Shown: positions 52,671-60,883 of the stretch, in pieces
Layout: each line of letters begins with the position of its first letter
Position numbering within the stretch: position 1 is the stretch's first letter
From: ENR-C20 sp942493145
Lineage (GTDB): Bacteria; Bacillota; Clostridia; Acetivibrionales; DTU013
Direction: 5' to 3'
NCBI GenBank assembly: GCA_942493145.1
Contig: OW818679.1
Span: 2,852,001-2,916,000, forward strand
Length of the DNA stretch: 64,000 bases
Translations under genes and position numbers: made by a program
Notes under the pieces: model-generated
What the model was told of the DNA's origin: nothing
What the model saw: only the letters and a program-made list of their open reading frames with translations
The model's database searches: none

Positions 52671-53435
52671 TTAATCCTCAGCCACTGCCGTTACATCCGA
52701 ATAAAGGAATGTATCGCTTTGTGTCCTGAAAGGCATGGGCAACGGAGGCATCTTCTGTGGCACCTGTGTTACGGACCAGTTCAAATAGATCGGTCCCGGA
52801 ATCTCAGCCGGAGCTCCGATACTATCAGCAGCCCTCTGAGGTGGTGGCGGCGGTTCCTCTCCGGGGATTTCCTCCCTGGGTTCTCCATATCCTCCTCCAC
52901 CTATTTCTCCCGATATGTCAGGGCAGACACGGAGGTTGAGATAAACCCATTTTCCGTCTTCATAGATGAAATCGGCTCCATAGCGTTCACTCAAAGTGAA
53001 CATTTCCACCTTTCCATGATCATTAATGAAGCTACCTATATAACCCGGAGTATAGAAAAGTCCTTTTGCACTCATTCCATCCCCGGCGACCTCAATAATC
53101 GGACTGGTTGTATAATGGTTTGCACACTCGTTAATTTTGCGATAATTCTCAACCTTTTTAACCTGCGGGTATTTCGAAATGACTTTTCTAAAATTGATGA
53201 ATGTATCAATTTCCTGCCCAAGTACATAGTTCTGGAAATATGTCCAGCGGGTGCTCCACTGTCCGAACCCATGCGCCCATGTTATATCCTCACGTTTGGA
53301 CCAGTACTGCTCGAATTCCTCACGGTGGATGCCTGCGGCATGCCAGTATACGTGCAGGGACATTATCTTTTCACATTCAATGGTGCCAGCAGCTCTGGCA
53401 ATCCTCTGGGAAAGTGTCAAATTACTCTTGCTCAT
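52671..53435 (-). CDS. NTF2/SnoaL-like protein, paralog 1
   Basis: 254 residues, soluble. Shares with the next two genes the pattern EVA-x-DG-x-[ST]-A-x-GL-[FW]-Y (here IIEVAGDGMSAKGLFY) and GADFIYEDGKWVY. N-terminus: IMSLHVYWHAAGIHREEFEQYW. It differs in having a Pro-rich insert (GEEPPPPPQRAADS) and loses the WKIWH end of the motif (WVYLN). The tail PPLPMPFRTQSDTF is conserved with the others. SnoaL-like proteins include cyclases, dehydratases and isomerases; the reaction here is unknown. AAGGAGG precedes the ATG; four-base overlap with paralog 2. Confidence 0.75.
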   Translation of the reverse strand: MSKSNLTLSQRIARAAGTIECEKIMSLHVYWHAAGIHREEFEQYWSKREDITWAHGFGQWSTRWTYFQNYVLGQEIDTFINFRKVISKYPQVKKVENYRKINECANHYTTSPIIEVAGDGMSAKGLFYTPGYIGSFINDHGKVEMFTLSERYGADFIYEDGKWVYLNLRVCPDISGEIGGGGYGEPREEIPGEEPPPPPQRAADSIGAPAEIPGPIYLNWSVTQVPQKMPPLPMPFRTQSDTFLYSDVTAVAED

Positions 53436-54238
53436 TTCCGTCCCTCCTTTTGGTAGTTGGGATTGCCCTCTATTCCATTGCTGACAGTTTCGCTGAAACT
53501 ACCATACGGCAGCGGGATCGGAGGATATTCGCTGTAATTGTAGTACATTGTGTATGCATCCTTGATTGGGATAAAGCCTTCAGCCGGCTCAAACTCTGGG
53601 AATCCTCCCTCTGGAACTCCTTCAGGCTTGATGCCAAGAGCGATTTTCCTCTCAACCTCGGCAGGACAATCCTGTATGTTGAAATCCTCGCCCGGTTTGG
53701 CCATAAAGTCGGTTCCTACGAACAAGTGCCATATTTTCCATTCGCCATCTTCCCTGATGAAGTCGACGCCATACTTTTCATACATATAAGCCACATTTGC
53801 ACCGGTGGTGGTCGGGCCGCCTACATAACCCGGCGCATACCATAATCCCTGGGCTGTCTGTCCGTCGGCTGCAACTTCGATATACGGTGTGGTCAGGGCA
53901 TGGACCAGAGATTTGCCTATGCCGTAGTTCTCTTCTTTGTTTTCGATTTCCGGGAAGGCTGTGCGCATCATTTCAAGCTCTTTTTTGTCATTTTCAACAT
54001 TTCCGGTACCGTAGTACTCCATGATTCTCTTGAAACCAACATTGTAGCCCCAGTTCTGGCCAAATGACGCTGTCACCCTGTTCTCCGGTTTTTGGACCCA
54101 TATCTCTTCCAGCTCCTTTATATGAAGGTTGAAGGAATGATAATAGGCATGAAGTGCCATTATGTTCTTTATTTCTATAACGTCCCATACTCTGCGGATG
54201 AGTTCGTCATCTGAATAAGCGTGTTTGTCGTTAAACAT
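53432..54238 (-). CDS. NTF2/SnoaL-like protein, paralog 2
   Basis: 268 residues, soluble. YIEVAADGQTAQGLWY, GVDFIREDGEWKIWHLFVGTDF and an N-terminal IMALHAYYHSFNLHIKELEEIW. This is a cone-like fold with a hydrophobic pocket, rich in Tyr and Trp. The C-terminal PPIPLPYGSFSETV matches the tail of its paralogs. AAGGAGG seven bases before the ATG. Sits between paralog 3 (16-base gap) and paralog 1 (ATGA overlap). Confidence 0.78.
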   Translation of the reverse strand: MFNDKHAYSDDELIRRVWDVIEIKNIMALHAYYHSFNLHIKELEEIWVQKPENRVTASFGQNWGYNVGFKRIMEYYGTGNVENDKKELEMMRTAFPEIENKEENYGIGKSLVHALTTPYIEVAADGQTAQGLWYAPGYVGGPTTTGANVAYMYEKYGVDFIREDGEWKIWHLFVGTDFMAKPGEDFNIQDCPAEVERKIALGIKPEGVPEGGFPEFEPAEGFIPIKDAYTMYYNYSEYPPIPLPYGSFSETVSNGIEGNPNYQKEGRK

Positions 54239-54254
54239 TATCGAGCCTCCTTTC

Positions 54255-54989
54255 TCATATTCCGTAGCTGAATGTATTTTTAAAAGTATCGTAAGGCTTT
54301 GGCGGTGCCGGGAAGGGTTTTATTGGGCGTTTGAAATCGTATGTCTCATAAACCGTCATGGGTAAATTGGGCTGTGGGAATACAAAACCTGCAATTGCCG
54401 CGAATTCAGGCTTTACTGGCTTCTGAACATATTCATCGGCCCAGCTCTTTCCCGCAATGATACGAAATTCATGGGTGGTGATCATATGCCAGATCTTCCA
54501 TGCACCATCCTCATAGACAAAATCCACACCCAGCCATCCCCATTGGTGATGGGTACCGGGACCTGCAGCCGATACATCGGTGTCGGTCATCATGTAATAC
54601 CAAAGTCCCTTGGCGGTCTTACCGTCTTCGGCGACTTCAACGAGCGGGGTGGTGAGGTTTTCCGCAACAAGAGAACCAACACCATGGATTTCTTCCAAAC
54701 TCTTCTTACCGAGTTTTTCCGGATATAAATCTTGAACAACCCTGGATTTCAAGGCAGCCAAATCATGGGTCGCCTTGTAGAAACCTGCAATGGCTTCGTA
54801 TCCTTTGTAATAGCCATCATTGAAGCCCATGGACGGATCCGGGGCTTTTTTGCACCATAGCTCATTGAAGATAGTATCATCCATCCTCCAAAGAGTATAG
54901 AAGCTTCTCTTACCCATCAGGTTAACAATTTCCTGATAATGCTCCCATCGATCGGTAAGCTGTTCGGTGGAAAATTCTTTCTTAGGCAT
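54255..54989 (-). CDS. NTF2/SnoaL-like protein, paralog 3
   Basis: 244 residues, soluble. LVEVAEDGKTAKGLWYYMM, GVDFVYEDGAWKIWHMITTHEF and N-terminal LMGKRSFYTLWRMDDTIFNELW. Tail FPAPPKPYDTFKNTF. Enough divergence from the other two to suggest separate substrates or subunits of a hetero-oligomer. AAGGAGG before the ATG. First NTF2-like gene after the reductase (39-base gap). Confidence 0.78.
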   Translation of the reverse strand: MPKKEFSTEQLTDRWEHYQEIVNLMGKRSFYTLWRMDDTIFNELWCKKAPDPSMGFNDGYYKGYEAIAGFYKATHDLAALKSRVVQDLYPEKLGKKSLEEIHGVGSLVAENLTTPLVEVAEDGKTAKGLWYYMMTDTDVSAAGPGTHHQWGWLGVDFVYEDGAWKIWHMITTHEFRIIAGKSWADEYVQKPVKPEFAAIAGFVFPQPNLPMTVYETYDFKRPIKPFPAPPKPYDTFKNTFSYGI

Positions 54990-55028
54990 GTTAAACCTCC
55001 TTGATATATATTTCTTTTTGTTTCCCGC

Positions 55029-56792
55029 TCAATATAATCCCAATTCCAAAGCCATTCTCTCACCGGCTATAAATCCGCTTGCAACGGCCCATGTAAGATC
55101 GTTTGTTATCTGGTATTTGTCACCGCCAAGATTCACATAACGTCCGGCAGTGTTATCACCGGCAGCATAAAGTCCAGTCACTGGGCCATTCTTGCCTTGT
55201 ACCTGCATGTTTTCGTCGATAGCCAGACCACCGAATGCTCCGTCGCTGGCAAGGAAGGTATGTAAAGCGTAGAAGGGTCCTTCCCCAATCGGCAGCAAAT
55301 GTTCGGCGTCCTTGCAGAAATCCTCATCCACGCCTTTAGCACAAAGCTCATTGTATCGTTTGACTGTTGCGATAAATGCGTCCGTCGGTACACCCATTCC
55401 CTCTGCCAGTTCTTCCAGGGTATCAGCGATAATCAGATGCTTGCCTGGAAGTTTTGCAAAGTACCTGAACGTTTCAATATCAAAGGGCTTCTTCTCAAGA
55501 AAACCGGGTGTGCCATTTCCGACTACAGCCCTGGGGTCTGGAGCATGAGCGGAATCCGGTATGGCATTGTTCAGCATGCGGCCCTTATCAGGATCGATGA
55601 GCGTTACAGCATCAGGCAGCGGCTGCATAGCCATGAGTTTGCTGTCAAGGATAGTCCACGAAATGCATTGAGGCTGCTTGAGCAGACACCACGAGGTGTC
55701 TCCGCCAAAGGCTTCATTGATCCATCGTTGCCCGTTCATATTGACACGCAGGGCCTCACCGCGATGGATATGAGCCAGCATATCCGCAGGTATCGGTTTT
55801 CCAAAATGTATGGACTGCATATCGCAGGGCAGACATAGAGGCCCGAGATGAGCAATACAAATGCTGCCGTAGTCGATGGGTATACCGGCCCGTTCGGCCA
55901 TCTCTACGCCATCTCCTGTAAGAGTTGGCAATCGATGCCCGTATCGTCGGGTAAAAGCATCGGCATAATCTGGTATCACACGGCCAAGAATTTCACTGTT
56001 TATAAGACTACCCGTTGCAATGAGGCAGGTTCTGCAGTGGACAATGGTTTCTCCGCCCGGATCGCTGGCAACAACTCCATTAATTTGCCCGTCTTCTCCC
56101 ATGATGAAATCCTTTGCGGTATACTCGCGGCAAATGTCTACTCCTAGTTCCCCGCACCGTCTGGTAAAACGGGATATTATGAACTGTCCTGCGCCTCTCA
56201 GATTCGATTTCAGATTGACGCTTATCTTTTGGTCAAACGGACTTGGAAGGAGTGCAAATGTATCCTCCGGATTTGCCCATTCGCATATCCAGTCAAAGAA
56301 TCTGGGAAGAGCGTGGAATGTATTTGAAACAAGTTTGGGATTGAGCTCCCATCGGGTAGTGTTCATTGCGGCCTTGATATACCCGTCAACCTGTGAAGGC
56401 ATACCTGCATCCTTTTCCCATCTGGTGTCAAAGATTCTTATTCCTGTCGCGTAAGGTGCGCAGCTGCCTGCTTTTTTCCCTTTTTCCAAAACAATGACTT
56501 TTTTTCCTGTAAGCTCAGCCACCTTGACAGCTGCGATCAGACCTGCCGCGCCGCCGCCAATGATAAGTGCATCGCAGTATAGATGTACAGGTTCGTGTGC
56601 CTCTGCAGGCTCTGCCAGGTTATCGACATCGTAAATGGCGCCAAGGTAGCAGGCCTCCATGCACTTGCCGCAGCCGATACACTTTTCATTGTCAATGGTG
56701 ATTTTCTCGCCGTCAAAAAACGGCGCAGATACGGAACATGCCTGAGAGCAGAATGAGCAGAGGATACAGTCGTTATTTACCTGTAATTTCAT
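55029..56792 (-). CDS. Fe-S/FAD reductase of the fumarate-reductase/KstD superfamily
   Basis: 587 residues from the ATG at 56792 (AAGGA six bases upstream). Two N-terminal 4Fe-4S motifs: Cys9-12-15-19 (CILCSFCSQAC) and Cys38-41-44-48 (CIGCGKCMEAC). The FAD domain starts with IIGGGAAGLIAAVKVAE near 84 and ends with GLYAAGDNTAG and DLTWAVASGFIAGERM, as in the FAD-binding-2 flavoproteins (fumarate and urocanate reductases, 3-ketosteroid dehydrogenases). No signal peptide, so cytoplasmic with ferredoxin as probable donor. Likely reduces a C=C double bond of a conjugated substrate. Operon partner of the three NTF2-like genes. Confidence 0.88.
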   Translation of the reverse strand: MKLQVNNDCILCSFCSQACSVSAPFFDGEKITIDNEKCIGCGKCMEACYLGAIYDVDNLAEPAEAHEPVHLYCDALIIGGGAAGLIAAVKVAELTGKKVIVLEKGKKAGSCAPYATGIRIFDTRWEKDAGMPSQVDGYIKAAMNTTRWELNPKLVSNTFHALPRFFDWICEWANPEDTFALLPSPFDQKISVNLKSNLRGAGQFIISRFTRRCGELGVDICREYTAKDFIMGEDGQINGVVASDPGGETIVHCRTCLIATGSLINSEILGRVIPDYADAFTRRYGHRLPTLTGDGVEMAERAGIPIDYGSICIAHLGPLCLPCDMQSIHFGKPIPADMLAHIHRGEALRVNMNGQRWINEAFGGDTSWCLLKQPQCISWTILDSKLMAMQPLPDAVTLIDPDKGRMLNNAIPDSAHAPDPRAVVGNGTPGFLEKKPFDIETFRYFAKLPGKHLIIADTLEELAEGMGVPTDAFIATVKRYNELCAKGVDEDFCKDAEHLLPIGEGPFYALHTFLASDGAFGGLAIDENMQVQGKNGPVTGLYAAGDNTAGRYVNLGGDKYQITNDLTWAVASGFIAGERMALELGLY

Positions 56793-56864
56793 GTGCTTTC
56801 CTTCTTTCTGTAACATGATGAATACCTTATCTTAAAGTGATGGGTATCTTCTTCTAAAGTGATT

Positions 56865-57317
56865 CTATTTAATATTTTGTTTCATTTTTTCAATGGTAGT
56901 GTAAAACGCATCCAGTTCGGCCTTGCTAAGACCGGCACAGATTCTCTCTTCAAACAACAGGATCTGTTGGTGAAGCTTTTCCTGTAAATCAATTGAATGG
57001 GGTGTGAGTTTAATTTGCTTCAGTCTGGCATCATAATCCACCGACTCACGCGTGATGAGACCGTTCTTTTCCATAAGCTGGAGTAGCTCTGTGACAGTAG
57101 ACCGGCTAAGTTTGAAGTGTTTTTCCACATCCCGCTGGAACACCGGCAGATCTTCATGATTATATACAAACGAAATAATCCAGCCATGTATGCCCGTCAT
57201 GCTGCTCAATACACCATCCGTAATTGTTTTGTCCATGCCATTCATTATAAGGTTTGATAATGACTTGACTTCAACCCCGATTGTTTTGGAAAGATCCACA
57301 CAGGCACCTGCTTTCAA
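56865..57317 (-). CDS. MarR-family transcriptional regulator
   Basis: Up to 150 residues. Winged helix: FQRDVEKHFKLSRSTVTELLQLMEKNGLITRESVDYDARLKQIKLT has the recognition helix and D-x-R wing of MarR; long C-terminal helices serve dimerisation. The start is uncertain (TTG 57317 with no clear ribosome binding site, or a GTG six codons on). A perfect palindrome overlaps its promoter, so it probably represses itself and the operon that follows (72-base gap), released by a substrate or product. Confidence 0.85.
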   Translation of the reverse strand: MKAGACVDLSKTIGVEVKSLSNLIMNGMDKTITDGVLSSMTGIHGWIISFVYNHEDLPVFQRDVEKHFKLSRSTVTELLQLMEKNGLITRESVDYDARLKQIKLTPHSIDLQEKLHQQILLFEERICAGLSKAELDAFYTTIEKMKQNIK

Positions 57318-57324
57318 AGGATAT

Positions 57325-57342
57325 TTGTTCGGGTACGAACAA
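57325..57342. promoter_or_regulatory. Palindromic MarR operator
   Basis: TTGTTCG-GGTA-CGAACAA, perfect 7-bp arms, immediately downstream of the -10 and across the expected transcription start. An ideal repressor site. Confidence 0.75.
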
Positions 57343-57343
57343 T

Positions 57344-57371
57344 ATTATAAGCCTTTTTATGGGAATGTCAA
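57344..57371 (-). promoter_or_regulatory. Sigma-A promoter of the marR operon
   Basis: TTGACA (57371-57366), 16 bases, TATAAT (57349-57344). Confidence 0.8.
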
Positions 57372-57455
57372 GCCATTTTTCAGCCTGCACCAAACCTGCA
57401 GGGTGGTTATAACTGTACCATCAAGGTCCGTCGAATAAAATCAACTGATAAAAAG

Positions 57456-57497
57456 AAGCAGATAGCCAATGAACTTAGTCATTGCCATCTGCTTTTT
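57456..57497 (-). terminator. Terminator after the DUF2284 gene
   Basis: AAGCAGATAGCCAATGA and TCATTGCCATCTGCTT pair over most of their length, with A/T runs on both sides. It ends about 20 bases from the DUF2284 stop and may also act for transcripts from the right strand. Confidence 0.85.
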
Positions 57498-57516
57498 TTC
57501 TTCTGAAATGTTGGGT

Positions 57517-58059
57517 TTAAAAAACAAGAATACAACTGGTGTATGAAATTGTAAGCTCTCCATAGTAATATTTCATGCCGTTTTCCCGGCATACATCGCT
57601 CACAACAAGACCATATGCCTCCATTGATGGAGAAACTAACTCCGGGAATGGGCAAGGCTTGTCAGGACATAAACATGGAGTACATCTTGTGCAAACGCCT
57701 GCAGCCATGGGCATCGCACCAGGGAATAAGGAAAAAACCATCGGAAGCCATTGATCAAAGGACTCTGTGTGTCTCTGTTCAATAGACTTCATTGACTCGA
57801 AGTCGAACTGGTCTTCCAGTTGTCCTACTGTCTGGACAATAATCCCGTTACTGAATTTTATAATCTTTTCTCCAGCTTCCTCCAATGTTCCACAATAAGG
57901 AGGACATCCCCAGCTTTTCCCATATGATCGGCAGCGGTCGGCAGCACACATTTCCCGCACTTCCGGCCTCAGCATCAGAGTGGATACATCCATCTGTCCA
58001 GCCTCTGAAAATCCGCATATCAGTGCTTTTTCAATCAGTTGTTCCAGTTGTTCATTCAT
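57517..58059 (-). CDS. DUF2284 cysteine-rich metal-binding protein
   Basis: 180 residues from the ATG at 58059 with GAGGTG six bases before it. Cys-rich: MCAADRCRSYGKSWGCPPYCG and CTRCTPCLCPDKPCPFP are the DUF2284 signature, likely binding an Fe-S cluster or other metal. Function not known. Follows a membrane-protein gene by 32 bases and is probably co-transcribed. Confidence 0.85.
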   Translation of the reverse strand: MNEQLEQLIEKALICGFSEAGQMDVSTLMLRPEVREMCAADRCRSYGKSWGCPPYCGTLEEAGEKIIKFSNGIIVQTVGQLEDQFDFESMKSIEQRHTESFDQWLPMVFSLFPGAMPMAAGVCTRCTPCLCPDKPCPFPELVSPSMEAYGLVVSDVCRENGMKYYYGELTISYTSCILVF

Positions 58060-58091
58060 AAATGACACCTCATGTTCAGCATTATTGTCTA

Positions 58092-58682
58092 TCATTCGTT
58101 CAGACCACGTAGCATCAACCCAATACCAAGTGCAGTAAAGATACCAATGATCAAATCCTGAGCTATATGCATTAGAATTGTTACGCTTAAAGGCCCAAAA
58201 TTCTCATGGAACCAGCTGACCCAAGTCACATTATTGCCGATATAGAACATCAGCACCTGGCACAACAGAAAGCCGGATATAATCATCAGCAGCAGAATTC
58301 CTCTCTTCGAACTCTCTTTGAGAAGTAGAACGAAAAACCATCCAACCAAGAATCCGGGCAAAATCAGTAATGCATAAAAGAACTGGTTGATCACAAGCGC
58401 CGGAATCAGGATTCCAAGTGCAAAAGCACCTGTACCTGCCAACCACAGTCTTCCAAACGGATAACTCTTCCGCAGCAAACCAGCCAAGGCAGCCATGCCA
58501 ATCGCAGCCTCTATCAGAAAACCAAGCCATATTGCCAGAAATATTTCAATAAATGACTCCCTTTCATTAGTCAGGAGCTGCTCCAGCAGTGTTCTGAAAA
58601 AGCCTCCGCATACAAAGGCGAAACCGCTTAGGATAATAAGCAAGGGAAGGTTGAATTGCCGCTTTTGCTTCATATATTTCAT
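58092..58682 (-). CDS. Integral membrane protein of unknown function
   Basis: 196 residues (start could be three codons later). Five to six hydrophobic segments, among them LPLLIILSGFAFVCGGFF, FLAIWLGFLIEAAIGMAALA, ALLILPGFLVGWFFVLLL and GILLLMIISGFLLCQVLMF. No family is recognised. Context: upstream of the DUF2284 gene. Confidence 0.65.
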   Translation of the reverse strand: MKYMKQKRQFNLPLLIILSGFAFVCGGFFRTLLEQLLTNERESFIEIFLAIWLGFLIEAAIGMAALAGLLRKSYPFGRLWLAGTGAFALGILIPALVINQFFYALLILPGFLVGWFFVLLLKESSKRGILLLMIISGFLLCQVLMFYIGNNVTWVSWFHENFGPLSVTILMHIAQDLIIGIFTALGIGLMLRGLNE

Positions 58683-58708
58683 CTCTTATGTTTCATCTCT
58701 TTTCTCAG

Positions 58709-59458
58709 CTATAAATACTTTTTAATAACAATTACGGTTCTATCTTTTCTTGTAACTCCCCCCACAATTTCAAGAAGGGCCTTTCCCTTCCCCCGAACTA
58801 CCAGCTTGTCCCCTTCCTTTACCAAATGGTCCGTCTTCTCACATTGCAGACCATTAATAAAGACGATGCCGTCATTGATGGATTCCGCCGCCGAGCTCCG
58901 GGACAGTGAAAAAGCCGATGCTATAACATTATCTAAACGCAGCGAGGCCACTGTATCTCTCTTTTCCTCAAAACGCGCCTCTGGTATAATCAAATATTCT
59001 ATGGGCTTGATTTCCACCTTAAGATTGACCCTCCCGGCCTTTTCATAGTGAAGCAGCAAAAAGTCCGCCATTTTCTTTAGTACAATGACATCTGCCCCAT
59101 CTCTTCTAACCAGGATATCACCAATCATTTCTCTCTTGATACCGAGCCCTGTCAGAGATCCCAGATAATCCCTGTGAGAGAGCTCCTTGTATCCATCCTG
59201 AATAATTCGCAGCAAAGCTAATGGATTATCATCCTCCAGCCTTGCATAGTCTGGCAGGAAAACAGCAACAGTACGCTCCGCATCATCATAGCCTCCATAA
59301 AAGCTGTACACCGGACCTTTTCGCCGACGACAAGCCCCCTCTACCAGGAGTCTTTGACGCATATCCAGAAAGCCGGAGCTGGTAATCATGTCGTTTGCAA
59401 GGCACTGATCCATTTTATTCCCTATATTTGCAAGCAGTATATCATCTTCCTTTAGCAT
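58709..59458 (-). CDS. ylmH: YlmH-like S4-domain RNA-binding protein
   Basis: 249 residues. The N-terminal domain has RQRLLVEGAC and YSFYGGYDDAERTVAVFLPDY. The S4 domain is at about 180-240: LRLDNVIASAFSLSRSSAAESINDGIVFINGL. YlmH binds 50S subunits and has been linked to ribosome rescue. It is usually in the division gene cluster; here it stands alone. Confidence 0.88.
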   Translation of the reverse strand: MLKEDDILLANIGNKMDQCLANDMITSSGFLDMRQRLLVEGACRRRKGPVYSFYGGYDDAERTVAVFLPDYARLEDDNPLALLRIIQDGYKELSHRDYLGSLTGLGIKREMIGDILVRRDGADVIVLKKMADFLLLHYEKAGRVNLKVEIKPIEYLIIPEARFEEKRDTVASLRLDNVIASAFSLSRSSAAESINDGIVFINGLQCEKTDHLVKEGDKLVVRGKGKALLEIVGGVTRKDRTVIVIKKYL

Positions 59459-59506
59459 TTTATAACTTCTCCATATATGATGTTATGGGCGGTGAAGCAT
59501 GAAATT

Positions 59507-60205
59507 CTATTCAATCGGTGGTTTATCCTTCAAGAGTTCCAATATGTACCTTTTTTCATATCTTCTTCTCCAATCCTTTGCAAAGTCGATAATTGCAGAA
59601 TCAGTCAAAGGATGATAGATCATCTGCCTCAATAATTCCGGTTGTACTGTAACAGCGTGTGTTCCCACAAGGCTGATTCTATGCACTTGTTCAACATTTT
59701 TGAAGCTGGCAGCCAAAACCTTGGTTTCAAGATTATAGTTTTTTATTAAATGAAGTATATCAGCCACCACGCCAACACCATCACTGGAAATATTATCAAG
59801 TCTGTTTACATAAGGGGCAACATAATCAGCTCCTGCTCTGGCTGCTACCAAAGCTTGCTGTTGAGTGAATATTGCAGTAGCAGTTATTTTAAAACCCATC
59901 TTTTTCAGAATCATCATTGCTTTTATGCCAGGTTCAAAAGTTGGGATCTTTATATAAAAATTCCCGTTTATAAATTCCTTGAGTGCTATTGCTTCCTTAA
60001 TTATACTTTCGGTATCAATTTTGGTCGTTTGTATATGGAACATGCCATCTTTCCCAATAATATTTCTAATTTGCCTTAATAAAGTATCAAATTCTGTTTT
60101 TTCTGCAGAAATAATGGAAGGATTAGTTGTAACCCCATCTACTGGATAACTTTCGTAAGTATTTTTAATGTCTTCTACATTGGCTGTATCAAGTAAATAC
60201 TGCAT
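59507..60205 (-). CDS. Transaldolase-like fructose-6-phosphate aldolase
   Basis: 232 residues from the ATG at 60205, GGAG nine bases upstream. MQYLLDTANVEDIK, VDGVTTNPSII, NFYIKIP with the Schiff-base Lys near 86, ATAIFTQQQALVAARAGADYVAPYVNRLDN. Short transaldolase/FSA type. Whether it acts as transaldolase or F6P aldolase is not decidable. Probably co-transcribed after the papain-like-fold gene (16-base gap). Confidence 0.88.
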   Translation of the reverse strand: MQYLLDTANVEDIKNTYESYPVDGVTTNPSIISAEKTEFDTLLRQIRNIIGKDGMFHIQTTKIDTESIIKEAIALKEFINGNFYIKIPTFEPGIKAMMILKKMGFKITATAIFTQQQALVAARAGADYVAPYVNRLDNISSDGVGVVADILHLIKNYNLETKVLAASFKNVEQVHRISLVGTHAVTVQPELLRQMIYHPLTDSAIIDFAKDWRRRYEKRYILELLKDKPPIE

Positions 60206-60221
60206 TATATCACTCTCCAAA

Positions 60222-60860
60222 TTATATATTGTAAATAAAGTATACGAATCCACCGCCGAGTTTCGTAGCATCCAACCAGGACGCCAGGTCAATTCTTTTA
60301 ATTATCCCATTATCTATAATATCCAGCAATGCATAATTACCCTCCTCTTCATATTCAAAAGAAGTTATTGTAACCCAGTGCCAGGCATCAAGATTTTTCT
60401 CCTTGCCATTATCCAAATTTAGAAATGCAACAGGAGTATCAATTAACAGCGCATCTTTCAAAAAATCCAGCACCGCTGATAACTCCGGCCTGTTTTCTTT
60501 CTTTTTTGGCACGTCCAGAACGACTTGCTTAAAACTCAACCCTTTTGAGTTCGAGTATGAAAGAACTGCCTGAGAAAATTTCTTTGTTGTAGATATGCCT
60601 TGAATCGATGGGGTCATATATTTCCATATCTCTTCCATTAACAATTGACAATCTGTCTTGGTAATAATTCGTCCTGACCCGGATGCAGACTGCCTGTTAT
60701 TCAAATAAAGCATAAGATTGCTTGCGACTGACGGGCCACATCCCGAAAGTCGTTTCCACCATTTGCCATACCATTCCTGGTTGCTGCCATAATATGTTTT
60801 GTCTGTTATTTCATCGATTACCTTGAATAAATCAAGATCCACTATCGAATGTTTTATCAT
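60222..60860 (-). CDS. Papain-like fold (C39-like) protein, putative peptidase
   Basis: 212 residues, no signal peptide. GCGPSVASNLMLYLN (Cys near 42), DAWHWVTITSF (His near 162) and LLDIIDNGIIKRIDL (Asp) form a plausible Cys-His-Asp triad of the C39-2 peptidase type. No clear family match beyond that. Located 23 bases after the hybrid kinase gene and just before the aldolase gene. GAGG precedes the ATG. An uncleaved intracellular cysteine peptidase or inactive relative. Confidence 0.6.
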   Translation of the reverse strand: MIKHSIVDLDLFKVIDEITDKTYYGSNQEWYGKWWKRLSGCGPSVASNLMLYLNNRQSASGSGRIITKTDCQLLMEEIWKYMTPSIQGISTTKKFSQAVLSYSNSKGLSFKQVVLDVPKKKENRPELSAVLDFLKDALLIDTPVAFLNLDNGKEKNLDAWHWVTITSFEYEEEGNYALLDIIDNGIIKRIDLASWLDATKLGGGFVYFIYNI

Positions 60861-60883
60861 TTATACCTCATATATAGACTGCT

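Noticed and set aside
52566..53456. Long plus-strand open frame (296 codons) opposite the first NTF2-like gene
   Set aside because: It has no ribosome binding site or recognisable domain, and the minus strand encodes a family protein with a good AAGGAGG site and operon context.
52671..56792. Direct assignment as a bile acid 7-dehydroxylation (bai) operon
   Set aside because: No CoA ligase, CoA transferase or BaiCD/BaiH-type old-yellow-enzyme flavoproteins are present, and the NTF2-like proteins are about 70-100 residues longer than BaiE.
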